In this document: positions 52,158 through 61,376 of the stretch, piece after piece | How the letters are laid out: every line of letters begins with the position of its first letter | Position numbering within the stretch: the stretch's first letter is position 1 | Source of the DNA: CAG-791 sp002390025 | Lineage (GTDB): Bacteria; Bacillota; Clostridia; Lachnospirales; Lachnospiraceae | Assembly: GCA_946543465.1 (NCBI GenBank) | Contig: CAMNLR010000124.1 | Location: 75,189-139,188, forward strand | Direction of reading: 5' to 3' | DNA length: 64,000 bases | Made by a program: the position numbers and the translations under genes | The notes under the pieces: model-generated | Seen by the model: the letters and a program-made list of their open reading frames with translations, nothing else | Databases searched by the model: none | Told to the model about the DNA's origin: nothing

Positions 52158-53456
52158 ATGCAGTATGCGAGAAAACAATATATGGATCAGTTGATCAAGA
52201 AAAAGGACAATGGTCGGGTCAAAGTGATAACCGGCCTTCGTCGGAGTGGCAAATCCTACCTTCTGTTTAACCTTTTCCATCAGTATCTTTTGGACACCGG
52301 TATTGGGGATGATCAGATTGTTGAACTCGCTCTGGACGAGATCGATAATGCAAAATACCGTAACCCCTTTGAACTGAATAAAGCTGTGAAGGAGCGGGTT
52401 CTTGATAAGCAAAAGCGCTACTATGTGTTTATCGACGAAATTCAGTTTGTCACTGAGATTCAGAATCCGTATGTAGATGACCCGAATGAAAAACTGACCT
52501 TTATCGATGTTGTGCTGGGTCTGATGAAGTTCCCAAATCTAGATATCTATGTCACTGGCAGCAACTCAAAAATGCTGTCTTCGGATGTGCTGACACAGTT
52601 CCGTGACCGCGGAGATGAGATTCGTGTGAATCCGCTTTCTTTTGCAGAAGTTTATGAGAACTACGAAGGAGACAAGCGCGGTGTCTGGCGTGATTATTAT
52701 ACTTATGGAGGCATGCCACTTGTCTGGACAATGGAATCTCATGAGGAAAGAAGCCGTTATCTGAGAGACCTGTTCAACCGCACTTACATTAAGGATGTGT
52801 TGGAGCGACATCAGATTAAGAACGAAGAAGAGGTCCTGGAAAAACTACTTAATGTTTTAGCGTCAGCAATTGGATCATTAACCAACCCAAGCAGACTTTC
52901 AAATACATTTGAAAGTGAAAGTCATATACGAATCGCTCCTGATACAATCAATACGTATATTGGATACTTTCTGGAAGCTTTCCTGATTCAGAAAGCGGAG
53001 CGATATGACGTGAAGGGCAGGAAATATATTAAGACTCCCATCAAGTACTATTATTCCGATCCGGGCCTTCGCAATGCTCGCCTTGGTTTCCGACAATTGG
53101 AAGAGACCCATTTGATGGAAAATGTCCTCTTTAATGATCTGATACGTAGAGGCTTCGATGTAGATGTAGGGGTTGTTGAACAGAATGTAAGAGAGGCTTC
53201 CGGGAAAAAGGTCCGAAAGCAGCTGGAGGTTGATTTCGTTGTAAACAAAGGTGAAAAACGTTATTATATTCAGTCTGCGTTATCTGTCGAAGATCCGGAT
53301 AAAAAGGAACAGGAGATTGCTTCGCTGATAAGGATACCGGATTCTTTTAGGAAGATTGTTGTTGTGAAGGATTATATAAAGCCCTGGCAGGACGAGAACG
53401 GAATTCAGTATATTGGAATAGAGGATTTCCTGCTGGACGAAAGCTTTATATTATAG
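52158..53456 (+). CDS. AAA ATPase with DUF4143 domain
   Basis: ATPase of 432 residues in the widespread archaeal/bacterial AAA_14-DUF4143 family. Walker A is GLRRSGKSYLL (about 26-36); Walker B is YYVFIDEIQFV; sensor-like VTGSNSKMLSS follows; the C-terminal domain includes YYSDPGLRNARLGFRQ and a restriction-nuclease-like ending (KQLEVDFVVNKGEKRYYIQ). The biological role of the family is unclear; members are common in variable regions. GGAGG lies 7 bases before the ATG at 52158. It sits between gene remnants and a truncated gene, suggesting insertion as a unit. Confidence 0.9.
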   Translation: MQYARKQYMDQLIKKKDNGRVKVITGLRRSGKSYLLFNLFHQYLLDTGIGDDQIVELALDEIDNAKYRNPFELNKAVKERVLDKQKRYYVFIDEIQFVTEIQNPYVDDPNEKLTFIDVVLGLMKFPNLDIYVTGSNSKMLSSDVLTQFRDRGDEIRVNPLSFAEVYENYEGDKRGVWRDYYTYGGMPLVWTMESHEERSRYLRDLFNRTYIKDVLERHQIKNEEEVLEKLLNVLASAIGSLTNPSRLSNTFESESHIRIAPDTINTYIGYFLEAFLIQKAERYDVKGRKYIKTPIKYYYSDPGLRNARLGFRQLEETHLMENVLFNDLIRRGFDVDVGVVEQNVREASGKKVRKQLEVDFVVNKGEKRYYIQSALSVEDPDKKEQEIASLIRIPDSFRKIVVVKDYIKPWQDENGIQYIGIEDFLLDESFIL

Positions 53457-53478
53457 TCATACTGTTACCTGAAAAATC

Positions 53479-53491
53479 TGCGAATACCGCA
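53479..53491. promoter_or_regulatory. Third copy of the ATPase-flanking dyad
   Basis: TGCGAATACCGCA, one change from the TGCGG-N3-CCGCA pattern found twice upstream of the ATPase gene, followed by the same A-rich stretch (AAAAATATC). Confidence 0.5.
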
Positions 53492-53507
53492 AAAATATCA
53501 GATAGAA

Positions 53508-54065
53508 ATGAATCAGGCGGGAGGCCTCCGCATGCAGATCATCTACGATGAGCCTGTGTGTTTTTCCAGCCGCATGGCACATTACGGTAGTTTTGAGAAC
53601 TGCAAAAATTATATCGTCATGGCAGGAAAGAAGGCGGCGGACCTTGATGAGCGCTGCGGATATTACGGCGAACTGCTTGTGCTGAAGGCCCAGGAGCTGG
53701 GACTGAATACCTGCTGGGCGGCGCTCACGCATGGCAAGAGCAAGGCTGTGATCGGAGCTGATGAAAAGGAAGTGATCGTTATCGCGCTCGGTTACGGAAA
53801 GACGCAGGGGATTGAGCACAAGAGTAAGAAGCTTTCTGACGTCAGTAACATCAGTGCAGACTCTCCTGTATGGTTTAAGAGGGGAGTGAAGGCAGCAATC
53901 CTTGCTCCGACAGCAGTGAACCAGCAGAAGTTCCGATTTGAAAGAAAAGGAAATACCGTGACTGCCAAGGCCGGCAGAATCGGCCCCTGCCTGAAGATTG
54001 ACCTTGGAATCGTCAAATGCCATTTTGAGATCGGGGCAGGGAAGGATAATTTTACCTGGGGGTAG
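53508..54065 (+). pseudogene. 5'-truncated nitroreductase-like gene
   Basis: The 185 codons match the C-terminal three quarters of a TM1586-type nitroreductase: YIVMAGKKAADLDERCGYYG, LKAQELGLNTCWAALTHGK, and the tail FKRGVKAAILAPTAVNQQKF. Family members start about 60 residues earlier with the FMN-binding arginine motif, which is absent. The ATG at 53508 falls in the middle of a domain strand. The truncation point lies directly after the third dyad copy, suggesting that insertion of the ATPase unit removed the 5' end. Confidence 0.65.
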
Positions 54066-54129
54066 TCAACAGTCAACGGGAAACTCTGAGTTTTCCGGAT
54101 TCACAATACAGCTGCAATGTGATTGATCA

Positions 54130-55122
54130 ATGAGTGAATTAGTATCTGTCATCATACCTGTCTATAACGTAAAGCCATACCTGGCCAGATGCCTTTCATC
54201 GATTGTCGGCCAGAGCTGCGGGAACCTGGAAATACTGGTGATCGATGACGGATCAACGGACGGTTCGTCGGAAATCTGCGACAGATTTGCTGCCGAAGAT
54301 GACAGGATCAGGGTCTTTCACACAGAGAACCGCGGGCTGAGCGCCGCGAGGAACCTGGGCCTGGAGCATAGTAGGGGTGCCTGTATTGTCTTTGTGGATT
54401 CGGATGATTATGCCGGGCCGGATATGATCGGGCGCCTGCAGGAAGCGATTGTTTCTTCAGAAAGCGATATTTCTGTCTGCGGTTACGATGTCCAGGGGAA
54501 GGGGAGACTTTTAGACACACATGTGCCTGACCGTGAAGCGGTATATACGGTCGCACAATGGCTGGAGCTTTTCCCGGCATGTAATGAAGTGGGCATCGGA
54601 CCCACGGTCTGGAACAAAATGTTCAGGGCGGAGGTGTTTGAAAAGATCCGGTTTCCGGAAGGGCATGCTTATGAGGATATATGGGTCTTTCCTCAGATTC
54701 TGAACCGGTGCCGGACAATCCATGTTCTGCCCGAGGTTTTGTATCATCATCAGATGAACCCGGAGAGTATTACCCACAAGCGGACCTATGAGAATTTTCT
54801 GGACAGCTTTAAGTCCAGGCGGGCAGTGGTTCGCTTTATAATAGAGAAGTATCCGGAACTGCGCGGGAAGGCGGATCAGTATATGCTGAAGACCTGCCTG
54901 ACCCACTGGTACAAGCTGTTCCTGACAGATCTGGATAACAAGACCCGCAGACATCTTCAGAAAAAGCTCAGGGCAAGGGCGGAACATTTATATCGCCTCT
55001 GCGGACCTGCAGAGATGCCCTTTTTTCAAAGAGCGGCAGCTGATCTGATGCTCTATTGTCCCCTGGCGGCGAAATGTGTCTACAAGGGCCTTTGCTTCCG
55101 GAACCGGTGCAGGGGGTTTTGA
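54130..55122 (+). CDS. Family 2 glycosyltransferase (GT-A)
   Basis: Inverting glycosyltransferase of 330 residues that uses a nucleotide sugar. The N-terminal GT-A domain has VSVIIPVYNVKPYLARCLSS, VIDDGSTDGSSEICD (first Asp pair) and the DxD-type FVDSDDYAGPDMI; the acceptor side includes the ED motif in GHAYEDIWVFPQIL. The C-terminal 80 residues are basic and helical. The ATG at 54130 has no strong ribosome binding site. It stands apart from the glycan locus and has GC-rich codons, so it may be an older core gene. Confidence 0.9.
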   Translation: MSELVSVIIPVYNVKPYLARCLSSIVGQSCGNLEILVIDDGSTDGSSEICDRFAAEDDRIRVFHTENRGLSAARNLGLEHSRGACIVFVDSDDYAGPDMIGRLQEAIVSSESDISVCGYDVQGKGRLLDTHVPDREAVYTVAQWLELFPACNEVGIGPTVWNKMFRAEVFEKIRFPEGHAYEDIWVFPQILNRCRTIHVLPEVLYHHQMNPESITHKRTYENFLDSFKSRRAVVRFIIEKYPELRGKADQYMLKTCLTHWYKLFLTDLDNKTRRHLQKKLRARAEHLYRLCGPAEMPFFQRAAADLMLYCPLAAKCVYKGLCFRNRCRGF

Positions 55123-55665
55123 GGGACATCCGGGTGTGTTTTGTGTTGCGCCTGCTGCAGGATATAAGTAAGAGGTTTGGAAATGCACACAGACATGAGG
55201 GACAGGACATGGATAAAAATCTAAATTTGTTTATCTGAAGTGAAAAAATGAGTATACAACCACATACAAACTCATTTTGCGGCGCGTGTCTCAGGGCTGA
55301 TCATAAGCCCGGCAGGCACGCGCTGGATTTATACTATAGAATTCATAAAAATGACAATAACAATATATGGAAATATAAACTTTAATGCCTCTTGTACCAT
55401 GCTGTTAGAGAAACAACCGTCAAGCACAAGTATTAATAAGGCGAAGCGACATAACAACTAACTTTATATGGAAGTTAAACCTTCCTGTGCTACTATATTA
55501 TCACCTTACAATAACCTTTTGCGATGAAAGAACATACTTTCAATTCATTTAAGAACAGGAATCTGAAGACCCGCGGACTGCACCCGCGCAAAAGGCAGGA
55601 ATCTGAATCAGGATCAGGCTGAAGTTGAAGCAGGAAGCAGTACCGGAGCAATTGGAGGTGATAGT
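55123..55665. other. Intergenic region with two hairpins
   Basis: Contains an inverted repeat AAAATGAGT (55245-55253) with ACTCATTTT (55270-55278), which may end the glycosyltransferase transcript, and a nested hairpin GCGCGTG (55282-55288) with CACGCGC (55317-55323) without a T run. Further on is a short dyad, GGAAG/CTTCC (55470-55485). The last 60 bases hold GATTGGAGGTGATAGT, the ribosome binding site of the next gene. No gene or convincing promoter was seen. Confidence 0.5.
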
Positions 55666-58600
55666 ATGAAGATGAGTTTTTGTGTGAAAAGGCTGGTTGG
55701 TCTGTTGGCTTCTCTGGCTATTACTGCAGGGATTTTCTCAGCACCGGGTCTGTCTGCACCAATCTATGCAGAGGAGACATCGGAAAGGAATTCCAAAACG
55801 GTAAAAGTGACGGTGACTGCAACGCCGGCAGACGGCGGGGAAGATGTGCCTGTCAGCGGAGCCCGGGTGAGCGTTTATCGGGGAGACGGCAGGGTAGGAG
55901 AGACAGTAAACTTTGTTGATTCTTTTGAAACAGGAGAGGACGGGATTGCAGAGTGTGTGATCCCAATCCCTGAAGAGTACAGGGATGATGAAAAGAAAGT
56001 GAACGAGTATCTGTCGACGCTGACATTCTCCGCCAAAAAGAAGGTGGCCAACAGCGACGGAATGGAATTTATGGATTCAGAGGTCCGGAACTACCGTGAC
56101 CGCCTGTTCCGGGTCTACAGGGATGGCGCAGACAACCGAATCCAGGTGGAACTGCATTCGGAAAACCTGGATTCTAACGGAAACTGGCTTGGGGCAAAGC
56201 TCCCTCTCGGAGATAAAAAAGACGTGGATCTGGCCTTCGTGATCGATACGACCGGTTCCATGTCTCCCTATATTCGTCAGGTAAAAAATAACATTGTGGC
56301 CTTTGCGCGTAGCCTGGAGGACCAGGGCAGGAACCTCAGGATGAGTGTGATTGAATTCAGGGATATAAAGGAGGACGGCGAAGGGTCTACAAAGCTGCAT
56401 TATAATGCTTCCGGATCCCCCTGGTTTCTGAAAGTGGATGATCTGCAGGCGGAGCTGGACAGGCTGTCTGTCAACGGCGGCGGGGACGATGATGAGACCC
56501 CCATAGATGCTCTGGATATGCTGCTGCACCAGAGCGATATGAAGTGGAGGAGTTCCGCCAACAAATTTTCATTTGTGCTCACGGATGCAGGCTGTAAAAC
56601 AGACAATTCGCACGGATACGGTTCCCTGAAGGACGTGGCAAACCAGCTCAAGGATTACGGCATTGTCACATCTGTGATCACGACTTCCGGGGCAAAGGGG
56701 CCCTATGAGGAACTGTATAAAACAGGCGGAGGCCAGTACACCGACATCAAGTCCGGTAATTTTTCGGACCAGATGCTTGCCCTGGCGGAGGGAATCATCG
56801 GACACACCAACGGAGACCTCACCCTTCACCTGCATGAGCCGCGGATCCTGGTGGATCTGTCTCTGTGCTATTACGCCTATGATGAAGACGAGAACGGGGA
56901 GGACTATTACAGAGCTGTCAAAAATCTGATGAACAATATTTCCCTGAATCTGGCCCAGGCGACGGACGGTCATGTGATGGTCAACAGGGGGTATATTTTC
57001 CGCACAAACATCCGGGAGAACTTCTATATCACACCCGGTGAGGACAGGAACTATGATTATGCCAATGCCCCGACTTCCGCGATGGCGGATATCAGGATCA
57101 TCTCTGCTAAGGATGAAAAAAGTACTATTTCGATCAGGTCAAATGCACATGTGAGCGGATACTATTCCAACAGCCCTGTGGATCCGGCTACAGAAAATAA
57201 AAAGTGGCTGTTTGCCTTTAACTTCGACAATGTTGAGTCGGGGAAGAAAGAGTTTCCGAGGGTGCAATTAAGCAGTTACAATAATTCCTGGAATCATACA
57301 TTTGATGAAAGCTATAGTGCTGAGGAGGACAAGTATTCCAAGGCGATCGTTCATGAACTGGGTCATTATTTATTGAGTCTTTTTGATGAGTACAATTATT
57401 TTTCCTGGAATGAAAAAAAGAATAAGTATGAGTGGCTTGATTGTAAAAGGCCGAAGGATGCGCCCTTCAGGGGCATGATGGAAGAAGTCCGCCAGGATCT
57501 GGAGATGTCGGATGCGGACGATTACAGATATATCACAGAAGCATCTGCAGAGGTACCGGATCAGAACAGAACTTCCCAATGGATGTACTATGGAAAATCC
57601 TGTGAGGATGCGCTTGTGGACCTGCTGACGACAGGGAAGATCACGTTCGGGACGGACAGCCGGGCTTCCACCGATACTAAGACGGAGGAACAATTTTTCA
57701 CTTATACCAGTCCGTACAAGGCAGAGTACACGAAAAGGGACAGCAGAAGGCGGGCGGATTACGACTATGCCGCTCTGGTCATCAGGGATAAAGACGGCAA
57801 CGTCGTAAAAGACAATATCGTGGACCTGACGGATCCGGCAAACTGGAAAGACCACAGCACGAAAACCACTGCTTCCGCAGGTATGCAGGCTTATAAAGAG
57901 ATGGCCCTGGCGGCAGAGCCGGTGGCGGATATCACGGCATGGCCTTCCGGTGAAAATGTACGGATCGGGATCAGGCAGAAGAAGGGCAGTGACGTTTATC
58001 TGTATACCAGGACCTCTGCCGGAGATGTCGGATCGACGGTGACCCCGATCCCTGTCAATGACGGGCAGGCGGAAGTAAAACTTGCCCGCGGCAAAGAGTG
58101 CGAGCTCACGGTCGTGGCCAGAGACGGAGCCGGCTATGTCGGCAATACCTATACCCTGGAGCGGTCCTTTAACAGTCCGGAGGGATATGGGTTTATGTCC
58201 GGCGACATGACGGTCATGGGCTCTGTGATACCGGAAAAAGAGGATGAGTACACCTTCCTCAACATAGACCAGGCCTGCGAACAGGGAGAATACGTGTCTG
58301 TCAACCATGCGGTTCAGATCACGTCCGCCAACAAGGCACCTGCCAAAGGACAGCTTGTCTCCGCGGCTTCTGCCGAGAGCGATATCAACTTCGCATCTGT
58401 CACCTGGTTCAAATCTGATGGAAAAACATGGAAAGAGCTCCCCACGGAGCTTGCTTTTGAACAGGATCTGACCATGACGGCCGTCTGTGATTATGAGGGC
58501 GACGGCACCTATGTCCTCATGGCAAAGCCTGCGGCAAAGACTTCTCTGAAGGCCCCTGCCGACCTTGCCTTTACTGAGGATACAAGCCGCGACGGCTGTG

Positions 58601-59823
58601 GCGTCCTGTCCTTTACAGACGGCAATCCTGCCAGCAGGTATTATGACATTTATATCAGTGAGAAGCCTTTTACAGCCGGGAATCCCAAAGACGCAGTCAG
58701 GGAGAGGAGATATGCGGAAGGAACTTCCTGCAGGATCATCTTGCCTGAGTGTGACAGGGACTATTATATCGCGCTTGCGGCAGTGGCGGAGGACGGTGCT
58801 GTCTCAGATCTGAGCAAGGTGCTTGAGGTCCGCAGCGGCGCAGCTGACAGGGACGGGGACGGAATCCCGGACTGGTACTGTGACAAGTATTCCCTCTGGC
58901 CTTATGCGGGAGCGGAGAAGAACATAGCAGACAGTGATGAAGACAGGGACGGACTGACCAACCTGGCGGAATACCGGGAAGGCAGCAGCCCCATGAATCC
59001 CTTTGATCCCCACACCATCGTTTCTGCGGAGTCTGTGCAGATTGACTCCGGGGATCTGACCATGGATCCCGGAGACAAGGTGACCGTAAACGCTTCCGTA
59101 AAGCCTGCGGATGCGACAGACCAGACTGTCGAGTGGCAGGTCGAGGATGAAGCTGTCCTGAAGATCACTCCGGACGGTCTGCAGTGCCGCCTGGAGGCCT
59201 GTGCTGCCGGCGAGACCAAAGTGCATGTCATTACCAGAGACGGAGGCTTCACTGCCACGATCAATGTGGCTGTCGGCAGTAAAGAGACCACGCGGCCGGA
59301 TGAAGGGGATGAAGAAGGCGAAGATGTCCCGGATGATCCTGAAGATCCTGAAGATACTGACGTGACGCTGGAAGGAATTCCGAATATCACAGATGAGATC
59401 CTCCTGATGAATGTGGAGGATGCGGCAGAGTATCTGGGACTGACACAAAAACAGGGAGTCTACGAAGACGGCTGGGACCATTATATTTTCTACCATTACC
59501 GCAAAGGAACAAAACTCTTCGACGGATCTTCCTACATTGAAAACTTTGAGGGATTCCAGGATGAAAGAGCCCTGTGGGATATCGTGGTCAGCGACAGGAC
59601 CATCGCTTTTCAGGGACTTGCGGTCGGCATGACAGAGGCGGAGGCCGAAAGTGTCCTGCCTGATCAGGGCTGGACATATGATTCAGAGTATTCGGACCCC
59701 GACGATGACGAAGAGCTTCTCTGCTTCAGCAAAGATCTGCTCGAAGGGCAGGAAATATATGCGGACGTCACGGTAAAAGACAACAAAGTGACCTGCATAG
59801 AGTGTTATTGGGGAGCAGATTGA
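55666..59823 (+). CDS. Large secreted von Willebrand A protein with HExxH motif
   Basis: A 1385-residue exported protein. A signal peptide covers about 1-35 (basic start, then LLASLAITAGIFSA). A carboxypeptidase-like beta domain follows (about 45-130). The vWA domain begins near 187 with the metal site DTTGSMS (about 193-199) and runs to about 390. HELGHYLLSLFDEY at about 563 is a zinc-protease type HExxH motif. A calcium-binding DRDGDGIPD repeat region (about 1063-1100), a Big2-type Ig domain (about 1120-1205), an acidic linker and a C-terminal domain of about 140 residues complete it. No LPXTG sorting signal is present. An adhesin or surface protease is possible; substrate unknown. Confidence 0.85.
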   Translation: MKMSFCVKRLVGLLASLAITAGIFSAPGLSAPIYAEETSERNSKTVKVTVTATPADGGEDVPVSGARVSVYRGDGRVGETVNFVDSFETGEDGIAECVIPIPEEYRDDEKKVNEYLSTLTFSAKKKVANSDGMEFMDSEVRNYRDRLFRVYRDGADNRIQVELHSENLDSNGNWLGAKLPLGDKKDVDLAFVIDTTGSMSPYIRQVKNNIVAFARSLEDQGRNLRMSVIEFRDIKEDGEGSTKLHYNASGSPWFLKVDDLQAELDRLSVNGGGDDDETPIDALDMLLHQSDMKWRSSANKFSFVLTDAGCKTDNSHGYGSLKDVANQLKDYGIVTSVITTSGAKGPYEELYKTGGGQYTDIKSGNFSDQMLALAEGIIGHTNGDLTLHLHEPRILVDLSLCYYAYDEDENGEDYYRAVKNLMNNISLNLAQATDGHVMVNRGYIFRTNIRENFYITPGEDRNYDYANAPTSAMADIRIISAKDEKSTISIRSNAHVSGYYSNSPVDPATENKKWLFAFNFDNVESGKKEFPRVQLSSYNNSWNHTFDESYSAEEDKYSKAIVHELGHYLLSLFDEYNYFSWNEKKNKYEWLDCKRPKDAPFRGMMEEVRQDLEMSDADDYRYITEASAEVPDQNRTSQWMYYGKSCEDALVDLLTTGKITFGTDSRASTDTKTEEQFFTYTSPYKAEYTKRDSRRRADYDYAALVIRDKDGNVVKDNIVDLTDPANWKDHSTKTTASAGMQAYKEMALAAEPVADITAWPSGENVRIGIRQKKGSDVYLYTRTSAGDVGSTVTPIPVNDGQAEVKLARGKECELTVVARDGAGYVGNTYTLERSFNSPEGYGFMSGDMTVMGSVIPEKEDEYTFLNIDQACEQGEYVSVNHAVQITSANKAPAKGQLVSAASAESDINFASVTWFKSDGKTWKELPTELAFEQDLTMTAVCDYEGDGTYVLMAKPAAKTSLKAPADLAFTEDTSRDGCGVLSFTDGNPASRYYDIYISEKPFTAGNPKDAVRERRYAEGTSCRIILPECDRDYYIALAAVAEDGAVSDLSKVLEVRSGAADRDGDGIPDWYCDKYSLWPYAGAEKNIADSDEDRDGLTNLAEYREGSSPMNPFDPHTIVSAESVQIDSGDLTMDPGDKVTVNASVKPADATDQTVEWQVEDEAVLKITPDGLQCRLEACAAGETKVHVITRDGGFTATINVAVGSKETTRPDEGDEEGEDVPDDPEDPEDTDVTLEGIPNITDEILLMNVEDAAEYLGLTQKQGVYEDGWDHYIFYHYRKGTKLFDGSSYIENFEGFQDERALWDIVVSDRTIAFQGLAVGMTEAEAESVLPDQGWTYDSEYSDPDDDEELLCFSKDLLEGQEIYADVTVKDNKVTCIECYWGAD

Positions 59824-59925
59824 GGCTGCAGGCAATATTACAGACAATTTTATTATTTCATACGGTTCATACGGAATTTGCGGGACTGCGGAGATTGCCT
59901 GCCTGACGGGCGGAGACGGACATTT

Positions 59926-61068
59926 TCACCCCATCTGAATAATCTTCTTGATTTCCGCAGATCCGTTGGTGATGGCGATACTGCTGAAGGTGTTTCCCTG
60001 TTTTTCAATCAGTGACATTAATTCCCGCAATTCTCCGGCATACAGGCCGCTGCCCCTCAGAGCCCCCTTCAGCCCGATGTGGATGCCGGAGATCATGCAG
60101 ATGTTGACATTGGTCAGCCTGACCCTCCGGACGCCGTCGAACAGCCCCATGATCATTGTGTGATTGGGGCTGTTCGCTTTTTCCACAGTTTCTGCAATGA
60201 TTTTCCGGTGCTGTTTGTAGCACAGCAGTCCTGTATACCTGCCGCTGTCTGCAGCCTTATCATAGGAGGCCGTGATCAGAATATTGATGTCTTCACTCTC
60301 GCTGAGATATGTCTGCAGGTCAAAATCTTCTCTTCGGACCGTTCTGAATCTGCAGGAATCTGCATCTCCCTTTAATTGCGTCCCGGTCTCCGCAGGAGCA
60401 TTGCGGGCAGATGTTGTCCTGCGCCCGGCATTCGGGGCAGATTCTGTTTCATACCCCGCATTTGAGACAGCTCCGGTTCTGCGCCCTGCATTGACAGGGG
60501 CTCCTGTCCTGCGCCCGGCATTCGAGGCGGCTCCTAATCTGTATTTTTTTACAAAGTCTTCGATCCGGGCACCTGTGCCCATATATCGAAGGAGGATCTC
60601 GGCGGCAGCTCTGCTGTCGCTGTCTGCCTGATGGTGGTTTAAGCGGATCCCGTAGTGGTCACAGAGGATGTTGAGCTTGTGCTGCATGCCGGGCAGCAGC
60701 CGGCGGCCGATCTGCACGGTACAGCAGTAATCGGCTGAAGGCTTCCAGCTGATCCCGTAATCCGTCAGGCATTTTTTCAATACACCGAGATCAAAAAGCG
60801 CGTTGTGAGCGACAAGGATCCCGCTTGAGAACATGGGCTCTATGGTCTTCCACAATTCCGGAAATGCAGGCGCTGAGGCAACGGTTCTCTCGTCAATTCC
60901 GGTGAGCATCGTATTGAAATTGTCAAAAAATGTCTCCGGATTCACATAGGAGAAAAAACTGCGCACGATCTTCCCGCCCTCAACTACTGAGATTCCGATC
61001 GCACTCATCCGGTTATTGTATCGGTTCGGCGTCTCCACATCGAAGACGATAAAACGTGTATCTGCCAC
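59926..61068 (-). CDS. DnaQ-like 3'-5' exonuclease with repeat linker
   Basis: Exonuclease of the DEDDh type, 380 residues. Catalytic residues are in FIVFDVET (first Asp/Glu), LVAHNALFDLGVL (second Asp) and HHQADSDSRAAAEI (His and last Asp). The catalytic domain covers about 1-170. A linker of four 10-residue repeats (NAGRRTGAPV type) joins it to a C-terminal domain of about 150 residues of unknown role. The frame is open from a TTG at 61083, but AAGGAG 6 bases before the GTG at 61068 marks the start. It may act in repair or replication as PolC-epsilon-like proteins do. Confidence 0.88.
   Translation of the reverse strand: MADTRFIVFDVETPNRYNNRMSAIGISVVEGGKIVRSFFSYVNPETFFDNFNTMLTGIDERTVASAPAFPELWKTIEPMFSSGILVAHNALFDLGVLKKCLTDYGISWKPSADYCCTVQIGRRLLPGMQHKLNILCDHYGIRLNHHQADSDSRAAAEILLRYMGTGARIEDFVKKYRLGAASNAGRRTGAPVNAGRRTGAVSNAGYETESAPNAGRRTTSARNAPAETGTQLKGDADSCRFRTVRREDFDLQTYLSESEDINILITASYDKAADSGRYTGLLCYKQHRKIIAETVEKANSPNHTMIMGLFDGVRRVRLTNVNICMISGIHIGLKGALRGSGLYAGELRELMSLIEKQGNTFSSIAITNGSAEIKKIIQMG
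60401..60534. repeat. 30 bp tandem repeat in the exonuclease linker
   Basis: Four diverged 30-base units (containing CTGCGCCCGGCATT on the plus strand) encode the NAGRRTGA repeats on the minus strand, all in frame. Confidence 0.75.
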
Positions 61069-61376
61069 TCTGCACTCCTTCAATGAATATGGTCGGGGGG
61101 CAACAATCCTCTGATTTCCAAAGCTTTGCCCATACCAGTATACGCCCGCAGTTACAGATCATCCAGTTCTTTTGCCGGTGCTTTCTTTCCGGCAAATCTC
61201 CGGCAAATCGATCAGACAAATCACTTCAAAACTGATTCCATCTGCCGGGGAAGGGTATATAATATCTATTCGATACTGCCGGCAGTTGCTGTTCAGGGAA
61301 CTTTGCTGTAATATGAGAAAGAAGTTCCCGGTGCGGTCATGCCGCGGGCACAAACAGAGAATTAGGAGGATTATTA
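61069..61376. other. Divergent spacer between the exonuclease and malic enzyme genes
   Basis: Should hold promoters for both genes. A TATAAT at 61258-61263 is a candidate -10 for the malic enzyme gene, without a good -35. CTCCGGCAAATC and its near-copy TTCCGGCAAATC form a short direct repeat near 61186-61209. Confidence 0.4.

Noticed and set aside
55666..59823. A sortase (LPXTG) anchor in the large vWA protein.
   Set aside because: The C-terminus ends in an acidic globular domain with no LPXTG, hydrophobic segment or basic tail.
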